Of a stretch of DNA of 64,000 nt, positions 35,468-48,812 are shown in pieces. The notes below the pieces were generated by a model. That model saw nothing but the letters and a program-made list of their open reading frames with translations, was not told the origin of the DNA and searched no databases. The DNA is from Trochalopteron elliotii (Eukaryota > Chordata > Aves > Passeriformes > Leiothrichidae), in the NCBI GenBank assembly GCA_024734555.1, contig JANPWX010000064.1, positions 186,001 to 250,000 on the forward strand, in the 5' to 3' direction. A program made the position numbers and the translations under genes. Positions within the stretch are counted from its first letter, which is position 1. The number at the start of each line of letters is the position of its first letter.

Positions 35468-38214
35468 GCACTTGGAGTTAGAAGATCAAGTCTTCAACTT
35501 AAATTTAAATTAATGGACAAACTTGTAGTGCAGCTGCCCCTTCTTTTGGTTAGGATTTGAGTGTGTACAAAACAAGAGGTGAGGTTCCTTTAACATCTGT
35601 TCAACTATTTGTGTTTTTCAGAACACTTCAGTACATTAGAGAAGAGGTTAAGAGCTCCATATCTGAATGGTTTATTTCAATTTTATCTTGCAGAGATAGG
35701 GATATATTAGGGAAAAATGTTTTAATCTCCTATAACTTAATTTACTATAATTTAACTGGCCTCAATACTATCATCTTAAATTCATGTTATACATGTTGCA
35801 CTGTTGACCGTGTTTCTCCACTACTGAATAATATCCTGCTATGCTCAGTACTGCCCAAATTCACAACAAAACCTGTTTCCTTATTTCATGAACCTGCAAT
35901 CTAAACAATCCATGCACTTGACAAGGTTTTGGTGATCAACATTAACAGGTTAACTTTGTTTCAGAAGGCTTTCTGAACCCTGTCTGAATCTGGCTTAGCT
36001 ATGAGGAAAATAAGTTTGGCTAATTTATGTAGATGATTAAGAACTGAGAGCAGGAAGGTTTCACAGAGCTAAATCAGCTCAGTTCACATCCTGAAGAGCT
36101 TTGCAAAGGCAAATATCTCTCATCAGGCAATCAGGTTTTGAACAATTTGGTGACTAGCCTGCACTCAACAGGAATTTCACAATGTCTGCAGATAGCTTAT
36201 TATTTCCTGCAAACTTACTTCCTCATCCTTATTGCTTTATATAAAAAGGTTTAAGATCATTTTAAAGGTAAGCAAGCACAAATAGGCTCAAAAGATTAAA
36301 TACCAGAGAAATTTTTTTCCAAGGCACAAAGAAAAGTTAAGTACTTATCTCTATGCATGTTTGTCTTTAATGACTCTTGCCAGGAACCAGTGCAATGACA
36401 TTTACAGCAGCATAACTGTGGCATGGTGCTCCTTCATGGCAGCCTGAGCTTTGGAGATGGAGTTGAAGTAACACGGTAGGGACAGACAGATGGAGAAATG
36501 GAAGCTCCTTTCCCAGCATCTCAGCTTTGGGAAGTCATTCCTGTCTGTAGCTGCATGAAAATAACACCATGGGGATACTACTGGCATGCTGAAATGCTGA
36601 CATAGTGTAATACTGGATCAGGTAGAAATATCTCAGACGAATCTTGTCTCCTGACAGTCAGGACAGTGAAGTCCACTGTTTTTCTTGTACTGAGTTACAG
36701 CTCAGATGAGTCAATTTGCAGCTCAATACAAGAATGAGGCAAAGTCACACAGTGATGAGCAGCAAGAAATAACACCCTATTTCCTTGTATCTATGCAGTG
36801 AGGCACTTTGGCTTTCCCAGGGAGCCAACCTTGCCCTCTTTGCTGCTGTAGTTTACCCATTCACACCTCCTTTTTCTTTTCTCCATCTTTGCTAAAAGAA
36901 CTACATCAGGTTTTCCTCTCCCTCCAAGAACACAAAAATTTGTATATACCCACTTATTCTGGGTTAAAAAACCTATATAAATGCCAGCAACTAGAACTGC
37001 TGATCTCATTTTCAGGACCTGTGCATGCTTCCTACATGGAAATTGGCAACAGCTGCACTTTTAGGCTCTCAAAATACCCACATATGTCTTGAGGATTCAG
37101 TAAGGTTACGATATTTATGCTCCCTAAAATGGTCTTCTGAAGACTTCATGTTCTGCCCTCTTCCCCACGAAGAGCAGTTGGATGTGGAAGCAAGGCTGCT
37201 GCACTGTGTTCTTTTTATGTCACACAACTGTAAGGCACAGGCTGTCCTTCAGCACTAACTGCACCAGAGAGGGGGTTTCATACCTTTTTTTAATTTAAAC
37301 ATCAGCTTTCCCTTTCAATTATATTTGTTTTCCTACTTTCTAATTACATCTGTCTAGAAATACTTTTGCTCTGCTTTCATCTGCTCTACCACTGCAATGT
37401 CCTGGGCATAGCCAATAAGTCTGTCAGTATAATATCTAGATACTGGTAAGGTAAGTCTGTGTGTGGAGAAATATAAAGATATTGGCAAAGAAATTACTGT
37501 CTGCAAGAAAATTCCATGAGGTGAGGTCTGTTTTGGCAACAAGCAGAAGAGTGGTATCTCAGTCTTTGTTCTACTGAATCTGGACAGACAGGAGGAGAGG
37601 AGTGGAACTGGCATGTAACATAGCAAGAGACAAGCCTGCTAAAAAGGGATTAACTTGATCCAAGAGAGAGTGAGAGAGGTCGAAGGAGACTGAGATGCTT
37701 TCAGAGGCCTTGATCATCAAGAAATGCTTAGCAATCTACTAACTCCTCACCCATAAATGGATAGTTGGCTTTGAATCTTAAGTCACTGGACATCATTAAT
37801 TCATGCCCAATCTTAATATTTAAATAAAACTGTTCACATATTTCAACAATTGTATATGGCATTCAAGTACGAGAATTTAGAGAAACACAAAGTTTCCAGG
37901 GACGTTTCATATGCTTTGTTAATTAGCAGCATTTATAGAATATTTATCCATGTAGCAACAACATTCTGCTAGTCATGTGGTTTTGTACATTATGGTAGCA
38001 GCAACACAAGATTAGAGAAAATAGTCACTACAACATAGGATACAACTAGATTAATATATTCAGTTGGAACAGTAGCTCAGTTTTGAGGCTGAAGCTGCTT
38101 TATCACTCAATGGTTTGGACTGCAGAGTATCATCTTTGAGTAAAGTCAATGAACAGTTTTATTGCCTGCTTAAAGTACATCCAGCACACAGGCACTACAG
38201 AGCCAGAAAAAGAA
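35468..38214. other. unique sequence, no firm gene
   Basis: No repeat or exon is recognised. Open frames such as plus 35557-35904 and minus 37354-37626 have no recognisable domain. Confidence 0.4.
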
Positions 38215-38226
38215 AGATGGATAGAT

Positions 38227-38301
<75 letters not shown>

Positions 38302-38302
38302 G
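38215..38302. repeat. (GATA)n microsatellite
   Basis: About 19-20 tetranucleotide units, almost perfect from 38226 to 38301, with one interruption (GATGATA) near the left end. Long perfect GATA tracts of this kind are usually polymorphic in length. Confidence 0.97.
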
Positions 38303-41300
38303 GCAGTATTCAGCTCTACATGGATTTTGTTGATGTTGAGATATTCAGCACTTTCCCAAACCTTTGGCTTCCAGAGCTACCACATTACCTGAGAGTCTTG
38401 ACTTTCATTAGGAAAACATAAACTTTTCGTTCTCAAGAGTTCAGAGAAAAGCTTAGGAATTTTAACTGTCACGACTTCAAAATTAATCTAATTTATTGAC
38501 AACTTCCCCTTTGATTTTTTTAATGCTTCAAGCTAGCATCTTCTAATTATTTCTGTAACGATGGTGACCCAGAATTATCTGTGCCAAGCTTGATTTTGAC
38601 AGAAAATTGAATTGACACCAATGATATGCAAATATTTATATGTCTATGTCTAAATTTATCTCTATATATTTTATATAGATCTGTAGTATGCAAAATGTGG
38701 TTGCATGCTTAAATTAGCTCACAGCTGATGAGGTAGTTATTCCAGCCTTGATTCAATACTATTACTATTCAGTGAGAAACTAGCAACATTTAAAATGCTT
38801 GCAGAAATTATGTTCTAGATTTGAACAAGACCACCAAAATTTAACCCTGAACAAAACCAAATTGTACATCCTAGAACATCTTAGTACTGACTGTTTATTT
38901 TACTTTTATTCTCTGAAATACAACCTTTCATCAAAATGAACCATTTTGATGGTTCATTTATTAATAATCTTGTGCATATCAAGAGAAGTTCAAAGGTTCC
39001 CAGTTTTCATCTGAAAAATTAGGCCATTAGAACCACATTTAGTATGTGAGTGGGAAAGGAGTTTCTGTGCTCCCTCTCTTTCTCTCCTGTATGTGCATGT
39101 GCCATGTGAATCCCATGCATTGTCTATTAACCCATTGAGGAAATTCTAAATTGTGAAGCTGAAATGATTTCTAGACACCAGGCTATTGATGATTAGTGAT
39201 AATTCATTTTGAATATCTACTTTGCTTGAAAATAGAAGCGAGCTTGTATGCTTTATTTATCTTTTTGACCTGGACTAGCTGATCTGAATTTCAGAACATT
39301 AACAAAACCTTATTATGATAAAAAACATTATATTTTCAATGCAATGGAAAACACAATTAACCTAAGAGGGGAAAAAGGCCTTTCTTAATTGAGTAGCTGA
39401 CATAAGAGTCAGATGTTGCTAATAAAATACATTTAATAGAAACTCAGTTTAGTTTTGAATACAAAAGAGAATTGATGGTGAACATTCTTGATGAGTCATA
39501 CATGGTTTTCATTAAATAAAAGTCTTTTGCATTTGAATATGTGTTTTTCATTTGACAAACCTCTTAATATAAAAATATATATCATATATATCATATATAT
39601 CCACAAGTCCAGCTGGGCCAAACTGAAGTCAGTTGGACCTCTGGCAATGGCAGGCCTCCATAAAACTGCTCTCTTTCCCCTCTAGGAGACAAGGAATAGC
39701 TGATATGGTATTGTGTCCAAATGGTCCAGCACTTGGTCCTAAGCTACTCTGTTCAGTTAGGGAAAGGCACAGATATACAGCACCTCCTCTGAATTCATCC
39801 AGCCAGGACCTGTGGATGATGAATTGATGCAGCTTACATGGGGCAGAGAATGTCAAAGAATGCAACCTGACCCTATGGTTTCAGAAAATTGAACTGACAC
39901 AGCCACATAAATTCAGATTTCATATAAGAAAGATTTTTTTTTGCCTATGCTGTCATCTGTGATGAAGATAACATCAAAGGAGACCAGATCCAGTATTGAC
40001 AAGTGTGACTAATCAGTGAGCACCTAGAGTCCGTGGCATCCCTTGTTCCTACTAGCGCTGTTGTGCTCACTTTGTACCACAGACAAGGAAAGGGCACAGA
40101 GATCTCATCTTCAGAAATTTTTCATGCTGGGTAATGCCTGTGTTCAGTTAGTTTTTCTGGGAAAAGATGCAGTCATTTCTAATAGTGAGAGCAGATGCAA
40201 TATACAGCCTTACCTACGTGAAGCCTGGCAGTCATACTGGAAGCCTCTGCTGACCTCATGCTTCCAAGCTGGCAGCTGGCATCCGTCAGAAGAGTTAATT
40301 CATAAGGGTGACATGAAATTTTATCAAACCCGTGAAAACTTACGCAAATTCAGCCAAGTGATAAATCACTGGAAAACTTCCAATCCAATGACTTTTTTTT
40401 GCTCAATTTGCTGTCCCTGATGGTGACCAGTATCTTGAGGAAAATATCAGAAAAGGGTAAGTATGTGGTGCTCCTTCTTGGCATACATCCAAGTCTTGGC
40501 CAGCACACTGAGGTTAGAAAGTGATCCTGATGCACTCTTGATTTCTGAAAAGCAATTGCATGTGGCTTTGTGGGCTCACCTAAGTTCTCACAAAGATCAA
40601 CTAAATGAAAAATTTGAAGAAAGGAATGCTTTTTTTTTTTTTACAAAATTGGAAGGGTTGAAAGGAGCTAAAGTGCAATCCAGACATGTAAGAAAAAGAG
40701 GGGGAGGGGAAGTAGAGGAAAAAATATATAATATAATTTTCTCATAGGATCACTTGTCACATAGTTCATGACTATCATTATAAGCTTTCGCAAGGAAGAA
40801 AAGAAATTGCTACATGCAAATATTAGCAGCTGTTTTCCAATTATCACGTAACCTAAATGCTCTTTCTTAATAAGCAAACTTGGTTACTGACTAGAAGTTA
40901 ATACAAAAAACATTAAGTGGTACACAGAATAAATACAATTTAAATAATATACTTTATTTTGGTAATTTGTAATGACTGTATAATTTTTTAAAAATAGAAG
41001 AATTTTTAATGAAAGTTGAATTGGATTCCAGTTTGTTAATATATCCGCAGTTTTGAAATGAAAAAATAAAACCAAACAAACAATTTATTTTTAGGTAAAC
41101 AGAGAGTGAAAAATCAGACTTTCTCTCTCTAAATTTTTGTTGGGGTCCTCTCAAAATATATGAGCATGTAAGACAACATCTCTGCTGTTTCTCTCCAAAT
41201 GCCAGATTAAAATTTGACCCATGTTACATACAAAAGCATACAATGACAACATATATATAACAGCTCAAGGGAACAAACAGTAAGAAAAAGGTAGAGGTAG

Positions 41301-43082
41301 TTCTATAGTTCCATCTTGATTATGTGTTTTCCTCTTTTGTGAATCTAAGGTCAATCAAAGTCATTATGATTTAATAACACGTATGGATCACCTTTATATT
41401 ACAGAGAAAAGAAATGCCTCCTTCATATGTAAAGGTCAATTATGCCTTGAAGGCTTGTAGAAGTCAGTATAACAGTGATAATAAAAGGTTACAATTTAGA
41501 TGAAGTCTAGCTATATGAGTTAAAATCCAATAATGAAAACTTGAGAAGTGCTCCAGATAAACCCAGCAGTTATAACTCTAATAAAAAGGTCATTCCAAGT
41601 AGCTTATCCAACATTAAAAAAAATTAATAAAAATGTTGTGTTTGAGATCAATTCTTAAGTCTGGTCAGAGAGATAACCAAATTATAAACTTATAAAAAGG
41701 CCATTTGAGTCTCATACCCATGCATGACTGCATATTTTAACTAGAATTAGGAATGGTCACCTGATCTCATATTCAGTAAATAAGTTGAAAGTACTTTTCC
41801 TGGTTAAAGCGGTGCCCACTAATGTTACTACAGATAGGAGTCTTACAGCATTTTCATCATGCAATCTTATTTTCAGAGATTTAATGCAAGTTGGCTGTCA
41901 AATCCAGTTCATTGTTGAAATAAAAAAATATAGTGACTCAGAGCAGTGAATTTGCCTTAATACAAGGAAAGAAAAGAAACCTTGTGTTTAACAGTATTTT
42001 GGTTGAGACATGAAAACTAATTTTTTTAAAGGAAAGGTTAGCTATGAAGTGGACATTTAAACTCACCTAAGTTTTCAGAACTCTGATTGGGTAAATTATG
42101 CTTTTAATTTAATTACAACTACATTATAGAGCTGTTCTCATTTAGTAAATATTCTAATCATGTAGGTGACTTAAAATGTACAAATATTCCTTGTATGCTT
42201 AAGGCAAGTCATACATATAAACAATTATCAGATCAGAGAAAAAAACCTCAAAGGTACTTTGAAGTGCAGGTACCAAGAATGTAAAAAAGATCCTCAGACC
42301 CATATGAATAAGGAACTATTTATGCTTAAGGAATAAGATGTTTGGCTGCAGTGTCTGACCGGCTCTCTCCACATCCCTCCAACTGGGATCCTCTGATGCT
42401 GACCCTTTTCTTGCAAATATGTCCACAAGAGACAGCAAGACAGATTTCCTTGAGAGTTGAGCCAGCTTTTACACTTCCCTGGGAGTGGGTTTCAAATTTC
42501 TTTCCTGAATCAAACTAGAGCTACAAGATCAAGTCTTTCCACTTAATACTGCTCTGCTTCATACAGTGGCAACATATTCATTCAGTTATTGTCAAAGCTA
42601 AATATTAAAGGGAAGTTAGAGAGTCTCGTTGACCTTCCCAGGTAGGATTGAGGTGTGATCATCCAATCACTTTACATCACTTCATTTAAGTGACTTTTTT
42701 CAACTACAAAAGATTTTGCAAGCAGATTAGACATCAAGTCAAATATAAAACAGCTATTTATTTGTTAATAAACACACAAAAAAGTGCAAAATGAATGAGC
42801 TCATCACCCCAATAAAATACGTTTGCTGAACCAGTAGGCATCAGTTAACTGGGGAAGATCTGATTTCCACTGGTCCCAAGAGAAGATCCTCCATGCTACT
42901 GACTTGCCATCTTCCAAATCCATGGGATTTTTCCTTCAGAAACATATATCTTTCCAAGCTGGGATTTCTCCTCCTGAGCCCTTGACCTGCCAATGAGACC
43001 GGTATCAACCATCTCACACCTTTCTGCCTTTTTTTGTTGTGCATGGCATGACTCCATGGCTTTTCTTACACCACTTCCTCAC
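38303..43082. other. unique AT-rich sequence, no firm gene
   Basis: Holds overlapping inverted repeats at 38929-38959, an ATCATATAT simple repeat at 39580-39600 and a T run at about 40629-40643. A 125-codon plus-strand frame at 40043-40420 is one of the longer non-repeat frames in the window, but I recognise no domain in it and its left end has no promoter-like context. I do not call it a gene. Confidence 0.4.
39580..39600. repeat. (ATCATATAT)n AT-rich simple repeat
   Basis: Two to three tandem ATCATATAT units within an AT-only stretch. Confidence 0.8.
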
Positions 43083-44160
43083 TTCACAATCACAATCACA
43101 GAATTACAATCACAGAATCACAGGATGGATGAAGCTGGAAGGGGTGACAGAGGGTCATCTGGTCCATCCTCCCTTTTCAAGCAGGGTCATCCCCGAGCAC
43201 ATGGCACACGATTGTGTCTGGATGGTTCTTGAATATCTACAGGAAGGGAGACGCCACAACCTCTCTGGACAATCTGTTCCAGTGCTCAGTCACCTGCACA
43301 GTAAAGAAGTTCTTCCTCATATTCAGGTGGAACTTTCTGTGCCTCAGTTTCTGCCCATTGCCTCTTGTTCCATTGCCTGGCACCACCAAGAAAAGCCTGG
43401 CTCCATGCTTTTGACACCCTCCCTTTTGACATTCATCAGTGAGGTTCCCCCTCAGTTGATTCTTCTTGAGGCTAAGCATGCCCAGTCCCCTCAGCCTTAT
43501 AAGAGAGATGCTCCAGCCCCTTACTCATCTTTGTTGCCCTCCACTGGACCTGCTCCAGGAGCCCAGAAGTGGACAGAGAGCTCTAGATGTGGCCTCACCA
43601 GGGCTGAGTATAGAGAAGGATCCCCACCCTTGTCCTGCTGCCAATGCTCTTCCTAATGCACCCAGGATATGCCACCAGGACTCCTCCCAGCTATGTGTTG
43701 TCAGTGAGCTTGCTGAGAAGGCATCTGCCCCTTCATCCAAGTCTTTGATGAATAAGTTAAAAAAACCTGGACCCGGTATTGAACCTTGACCAGTATCGGA
43801 CTCTGCTAGTGACAGGCATCCAAATTAGTTTGTGCCACTGATTACGACCTTCTGGGATTTGCTGCTCAGCCAGTTCTCAATCCACCTCACTGTCAGCTCC
43901 CTCAGTCCACACTTCCTGACTTTGCATATGAGGATATATTGTGAGAGATAAGTGTTGAAACCCTTACTGAAGTCAAGGTAGGCAATATCCACTGCATTTC
44001 CCTCATCCATCCAGGTAGTTGTTTCATCATAGTAGGTGACCAGGTTGGTCAAGCATGATTTACCTTTAGTGAATCCATGTAGACTATGTCTGATCACCTT
44101 GTCATCCACATGGCTAGAAATGGCCTCCAGGACTTCCTCAGAAGTCTGAGCCAAGGTTAT
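43083..44160 (-). mobile_element. CR1 LINE, 5'-truncated, with RT fragment
   Basis: The longest CR1 in the window (about 1.08 kb), inserted antisense. Its 3' terminus is at the low-coordinate end, where the octamer-type ending is reiterated ('cacaatcacaatcacagaa', about 43083-43125). Then follow the antisense of the 3' UTR and C-terminal region ('gacgccacaacctctctgg', 'ttccagtgctcagtcacct', 'ccctccactggacctgctcc'). At the high-coordinate end, on the minus strand at 43825-44154, an open frame of 110 codons translates a piece of the CR1 reverse transcriptase: HGFTKGKSCLTN, then YLDFSKGFNT (RT motif A; the usual form is LDFSKAFDT, so the second D is now N), then VRWIENWLSSK. The RT is missing its N-terminal part and its palm FADD motif, so the copy is dead. 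The 205-codon plus-strand frame at 43039-43656 is the antisense of this element. Confidence 0.93.
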
Positions 44161-47100
44161 GCATATGCATTGTATCAGAGTTGGACCTTGAATTCTTGGT
44201 CACACGTAACTGAATCTCAGGATAATAATAAGGTTATGGTCCCCCAGGACTGTGGGATGACAAAATTCAGGTTTCTCTTTGATTAATATTATTGAACTGG
44301 AAGAGCTACAGTAAGAGAGGACGTGAAAGTATCATCCTGGAATAACTGATGATAAAAACCGATAGCTAAATTTTTATGCATCCTCTTGGAGATAGAAATA
44401 GAAAAGCTAAAAACCTTAGAGCAAAATTAAGATGAGCAAGAATGTGAAACCCCATGCTGTGACTCTGTGGTGCCCTTTGTTTTTCCTTCTCAACTAGGCA
44501 CTGTCACAGTAAGTCTGAGGGACTGCAGCACAGTAAGAGCTGCAAAAGAGTCTCTTTTAGTGTCTATGTGGCTGCCCACAAACAAAGTTCAGGCATTGAA
44601 AGAGTAAGGCAGAACACTGTTTCTGCAGGCATTAGAAGCACAGTACTTTGAACAAAATACATTAAAGGTCCTGGGACCTGGAAGGATGCTGAAGCCTGAA
44701 AGTTTCTCATTTAGCTCCCTGGATAAATTACGTAAAAGATAACCAGCATGATACTTCTTTTTCTTTTGTATTTACTTGGACCTACCAATATGTTAATTCA
44801 TTAATTATACCAAGAATGGCTGACAGAGTCTATTTGTGAGGGTGGAAGACTTCATTTTCTTCTTGTCAGGCAATGAAAGCTTTTGTTTCAAAAAGATAAG
44901 GGCAGCTTTGCATCCATTCAGAAACTTAACTATAGTGCCTGAGGCACAATAAAATGAAAAATATAGTACCTGTGGAGGACAAGAAGTGACTGTAGTGGAG
45001 TAAGGATTATAGTCAGAAACATAAACTTATAAAATCCATCTTAAACTTCTCCTTAGGTACCTATCACCTGCTTCTTTAGTATATTCAGTCCTTTATCTAG
45101 AGTACTCAAGTGATAAAATCAGGGCAGTGGATACATTTTCAGTATTCATGTCACATTCTGAGGCAATGATTTAGATCCAAATTCTATTTACAGCTAGGGA
45201 AAATATCTTTCATAAAGAAGTCATTGGAAATTTTGGCAATTTTTGCATTGCTTATTCACAGTCCTTTATTAAGCCAGCTCTATAAATGGCTAAACAATAT
45301 CATATGAATAGCATCCATTGCAGATTTTTGCACCTCTTTTCAACGAATAATTCTCTATCCTGATATTTTCTAGTTGCTCAAACAGCCATTATTCTCAGAC
45401 ATGCATATATGCCACTACTAATACTACATCTGGAATATGCGGAAAGTCCAAAATAACCAAGAATATATTTTCAAGCAATACAGAGACATTATATGCAATG
45501 CCTGAAGTTTCACGAGAATCAAGCTATTAAATCCACAACCCCTCTATGATCTCCCAGAGCATAAAAGAAAGAGGCATCCTTTGTATTGAATCCAGTGTTA
45601 ATCTTCATTCTCTCCCTTTTTCATGGTGGACCTCAGTGAATCCTCTCAGTTCCCTAGCTCACAGACCCAGCTTGAATATCTTGTGTTTAATGCCATCACC
45701 ACATAAAGTCCCCATAAATCCTCCCAGTGGACTAAGTATCTATGAAATGTGCTGCAGGCTGTATTACATTCCCCATTTTGAAAATTTAGAGGCAAATGCT
45801 TAAAGAATGCTGTGATTAAGGTGGGTATTTTGATTACCAATACGCTGGAGCACACAGATGCCACAATTTATGTTACTTCAGGGAGCAGCCAGACTGAACT
45901 GGATATTGCTAAAATGAAGATATGTTGTAACATCAGCTGGTTCTACATCTGCCAAAAGAAAAATGCAGCTCATGGAAACGTTGTTCTTTAGAGGTTTTCT
46001 GGTAGTTGGCACAATAATTGGAACTAGTAGATGTCTAAAACCAAGTGGTAACACCCAGTTTTCTTAATCACAATCACTGTTAAATATTAAGGGTGGTGTA
46101 GTTTCTTGCAAGGACATGGGGTAATGACTTTTGCAGAATTTCCTGTCCCTACTTTCTCTTTGGAAAAGCACTGGCAAGTAGTAGGTTGCTGCTCCTGAAG
46201 ACATAGTCAATGTGTGGAGCACAGTGGTGATATTCCTTGAGCTGTCTTTCCCTAAAGATTTCCCATGAGCTGCTGATCAGCATCTCTGATTTTCTGTAGT
46301 CCTTCCTCCAGCACCTGCTGCATTGTGTCCTGCCTTCCCCTTTCAATAAGAGAAGGAACCCAAGTCCTGAACTAGTCTTGAGTTACAGTTTAGACTAAAA
46401 TTTAGTTCTCCTTGCTGTCCTAGTAAGTCCTTTAAAGCTTCCAATTGGAGGAGCCTTAAAATAGAGGGAAATAAGGCCTGATTAGTTTTTAGCCCTATAA
46501 CTAAACAGTGTTGTATTCAGCAGAGAGAGGTCATTTTTGCCGGATCCATAAATTGATTTCCATGGGAATGCTGTACCTAGGAAGTGAAATTCTTGTCTTA
46601 GCAGAGATATGGAAAAAAGGCTGGGAGCTGTTTATGTCACATTTTCTGTTGGTGTTTTGTGTCTGACTAGGTGTGTTTGCACACACCTGCAGACAGAAGA
46701 GCTCCTATCAAATCTAGCTCAGGGCTGGATTCTAAAAAAATAGATCCGGATTTCCAGTAGGAGCTGTACATATTTAGCTTTCAATGGCCAAGTTCCACAT
46801 CAACATAAATTAAATGTAAACACTACTGTGTCTAACTTGAATCAGAAAACTGACATAAACTCTCAAAATTGAAACAGAGACAGAAGTAGACACTTCTGGA
46901 GTAAACTTGAATAAGTGCTTTTTTTTTTTTTTTTACCTTTTATATTTGTCTTTAAAATTTTCCTGCATAAAAGCACTATAATTTAATCTATATAAGACTT
47001 TTAAATTGTGCATAATTTATGAGGGATAAGAAAATGTCCTTTAAAACTGTTCTAGTCTATTGGATCTGACCAAATTTGAAAACATTTTATTTCTTGCATT

Positions 47101-48485
47101 GAGAAACAGATATTCTGAAATGAGTATATATTCAATCAACTTCTTAATAAGAGCTTATATTTGTTAGGTTCTGCACCTATGTATCAACCACAGCTTCCTG
47201 AAGGGTTTGCACGTCAAACTGGAACTGTGGGCAGCCATGGGGACAAGGCTGTATGTAGCTCCCAGGCCAGGCTCCCCACAGGACCCGAGGCTGAGGATCA
47301 GGGCAAGGCAGGCAGGGCAGGGTCTCAGCCAGGAGCCACAGCCTCAAGGCAGCAAGTGAGGTCAAAACTTAAGCACTGCATAAGAAGAAGTATATTTCAT
47401 ACCTCAGTATTTTTATTTTTTAGAAGTATTTTTATACCTCACATATAAATTAAAAGTACTATTCAAAAACTTCTTTTTAAAAAGTATTCTTGAGTTGTTT
47501 AGAATCACAGTGAGTGGTGATTTGTGTCCTCTCAGAGGAAACTGCCCTTTTCCTGACACTTTCTGTCTTTTATGTTTGCCTTCAGATGTGAAAACAAATC
47601 CTCCCATTTGGGACAAACATCACACAATGGCTGTGTTTCACAAAGCTCTTGCTTATCAGATACTGCTTGTCTTCATTTTGTTGTCAAAAACACTATCTTA
47701 GTATCTATTTCATAATAAAATTGAAAGACCTCTCAACCTCAGAACCATGAGTACAAAATTGCCAAGTAGATTTTTAAATGCAAGGAAGGACATTTCTGCT
47801 ACAGCTGTCATTGGTGTAAAAGCCAAGTTTTCCCCTGGCTGGCTCAATCCTGACTCTGAATAGAAGATTTTGGAGTATGCAAAGCACATTGAAATAAGCT
47901 TGTGACTAGAATGCTGAAATATCTTACGGGACCTGCCCTTTGCCTCCCTCGGCATTCTTCATGCTTGTGTCATTGGCCTCTTGGTAAGAGTCACCATGTT
48001 TTTCTGAAATCCTCTGATTATCAGTTTTGTACTCTAGGGTTGTCCTCGGTTCCCCAAACAAAATTATCTCCCAATGACTTACAAAGGAAACTTCAAATCC
48101 TGTGGGGTTTTGTGCATTTGATGCAAATTTATCTTGGATTGTTCTAGTTTTGTGATCCTCAAGGTGTGGAATAAAGGATTGTCAAAAGGAAAAATAAGGA
48201 TAAAATTGTGTCGAGTCGGAAGGCTGGGTCATTTCCAACAGATTCAGACTACCCCTGCTTCAAAATCTTGCATGCAATGTAATCACAAAGGGACATTCAA
48301 TGAAGTCTCGTCCAGGAATCAAATGCTTTAAATTTGAAGTGACAAACTGAGTTAATCCATTTTTTTTTCAATCGAGATTTTAGTGATTTTAGAAAATTAA
48401 AAAAAAAGAGTGCTTTTTTATTTTGTTATGATGATTTTAAATCTATAAATTAACTCCTGGATTTATGAACAGAAATTAATGAGAA
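44161..48485. other. unique sequence, no firm gene
   Basis: No repeat is recognised apart from a run of about 16 T at 46919-46934. A GC-richer patch at 47160-47360 is not assignable. Open frames are short and without recognisable domains. Confidence 0.4.
46919..46934. repeat. poly(T) run
   Basis: Around 16 consecutive T. No retroposed gene sequence is recognised next to it on either side. Confidence 0.85.
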
Positions 48486-48812
48486 AATCATAGGATAATT
48501 TATACTTGAAGGAACCTTTAAAGGTCATCTAGTCCAGCTTCCCTGTCATAGGCAGGAACACCTTCCATTAGACCAGATTGCTCAGAGCCCCATCCAGTCT
48601 CACCTTCAATGTTTCCAGCCTGGAACATTTACCACCTCTGTGGGTAACTTGTGCCAGTGTTTCCCCACCCTCATTTTTTAAAAAATCTAGTATTTTAAAA
48701 TATTTTAAAAATATCTAGTAAAAATTCATCCCCCCTTAATTTAAAATCGGTACCCTTTGTCCCATCACTACAGGTCCTACTAAGAAGTCTGTTGCCAAAT
48801 GTCTTCTCATAG
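48486..48812 (-). mobile_element. CR1 LINE 3' end fragment, antisense
   Basis: Antisense CR1: 'aatcataggataatttat', 'cttgaaggaacctttaaagg', 'tcatctagtccagcttccc', 'ggaacaccttccattagacc', 'gctcagagccccatccagt', 'gtttccagcctggaac', then 'cctttgtcccatcactacag' and 'aagaagtctgttgcc'. An AT-rich, partly palindromic segment (about 48675-48730) has expanded inside the region that normally encodes the 'agtaaagaatttcttcc' block. A 5'-truncated, older copy. Confidence 0.9.

Noticed and set aside
38215..38302. Regular repeat that could be mistaken for a CRISPR-like array
   Set aside because: It is a plain tetranucleotide microsatellite without spacers, and the genome is vertebrate.
40043..40420. 125-codon plus-strand frame
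   Set aside because: No recognisable domain and no supporting promoter or splice evidence. It is only marginally longer than other chance frames here.
43039..43656. 205-codon plus-strand open frame, the longest in the window
   Set aside because: It is the antisense translation of the minus-strand CR1 at 43083-44160; no protein family matches.
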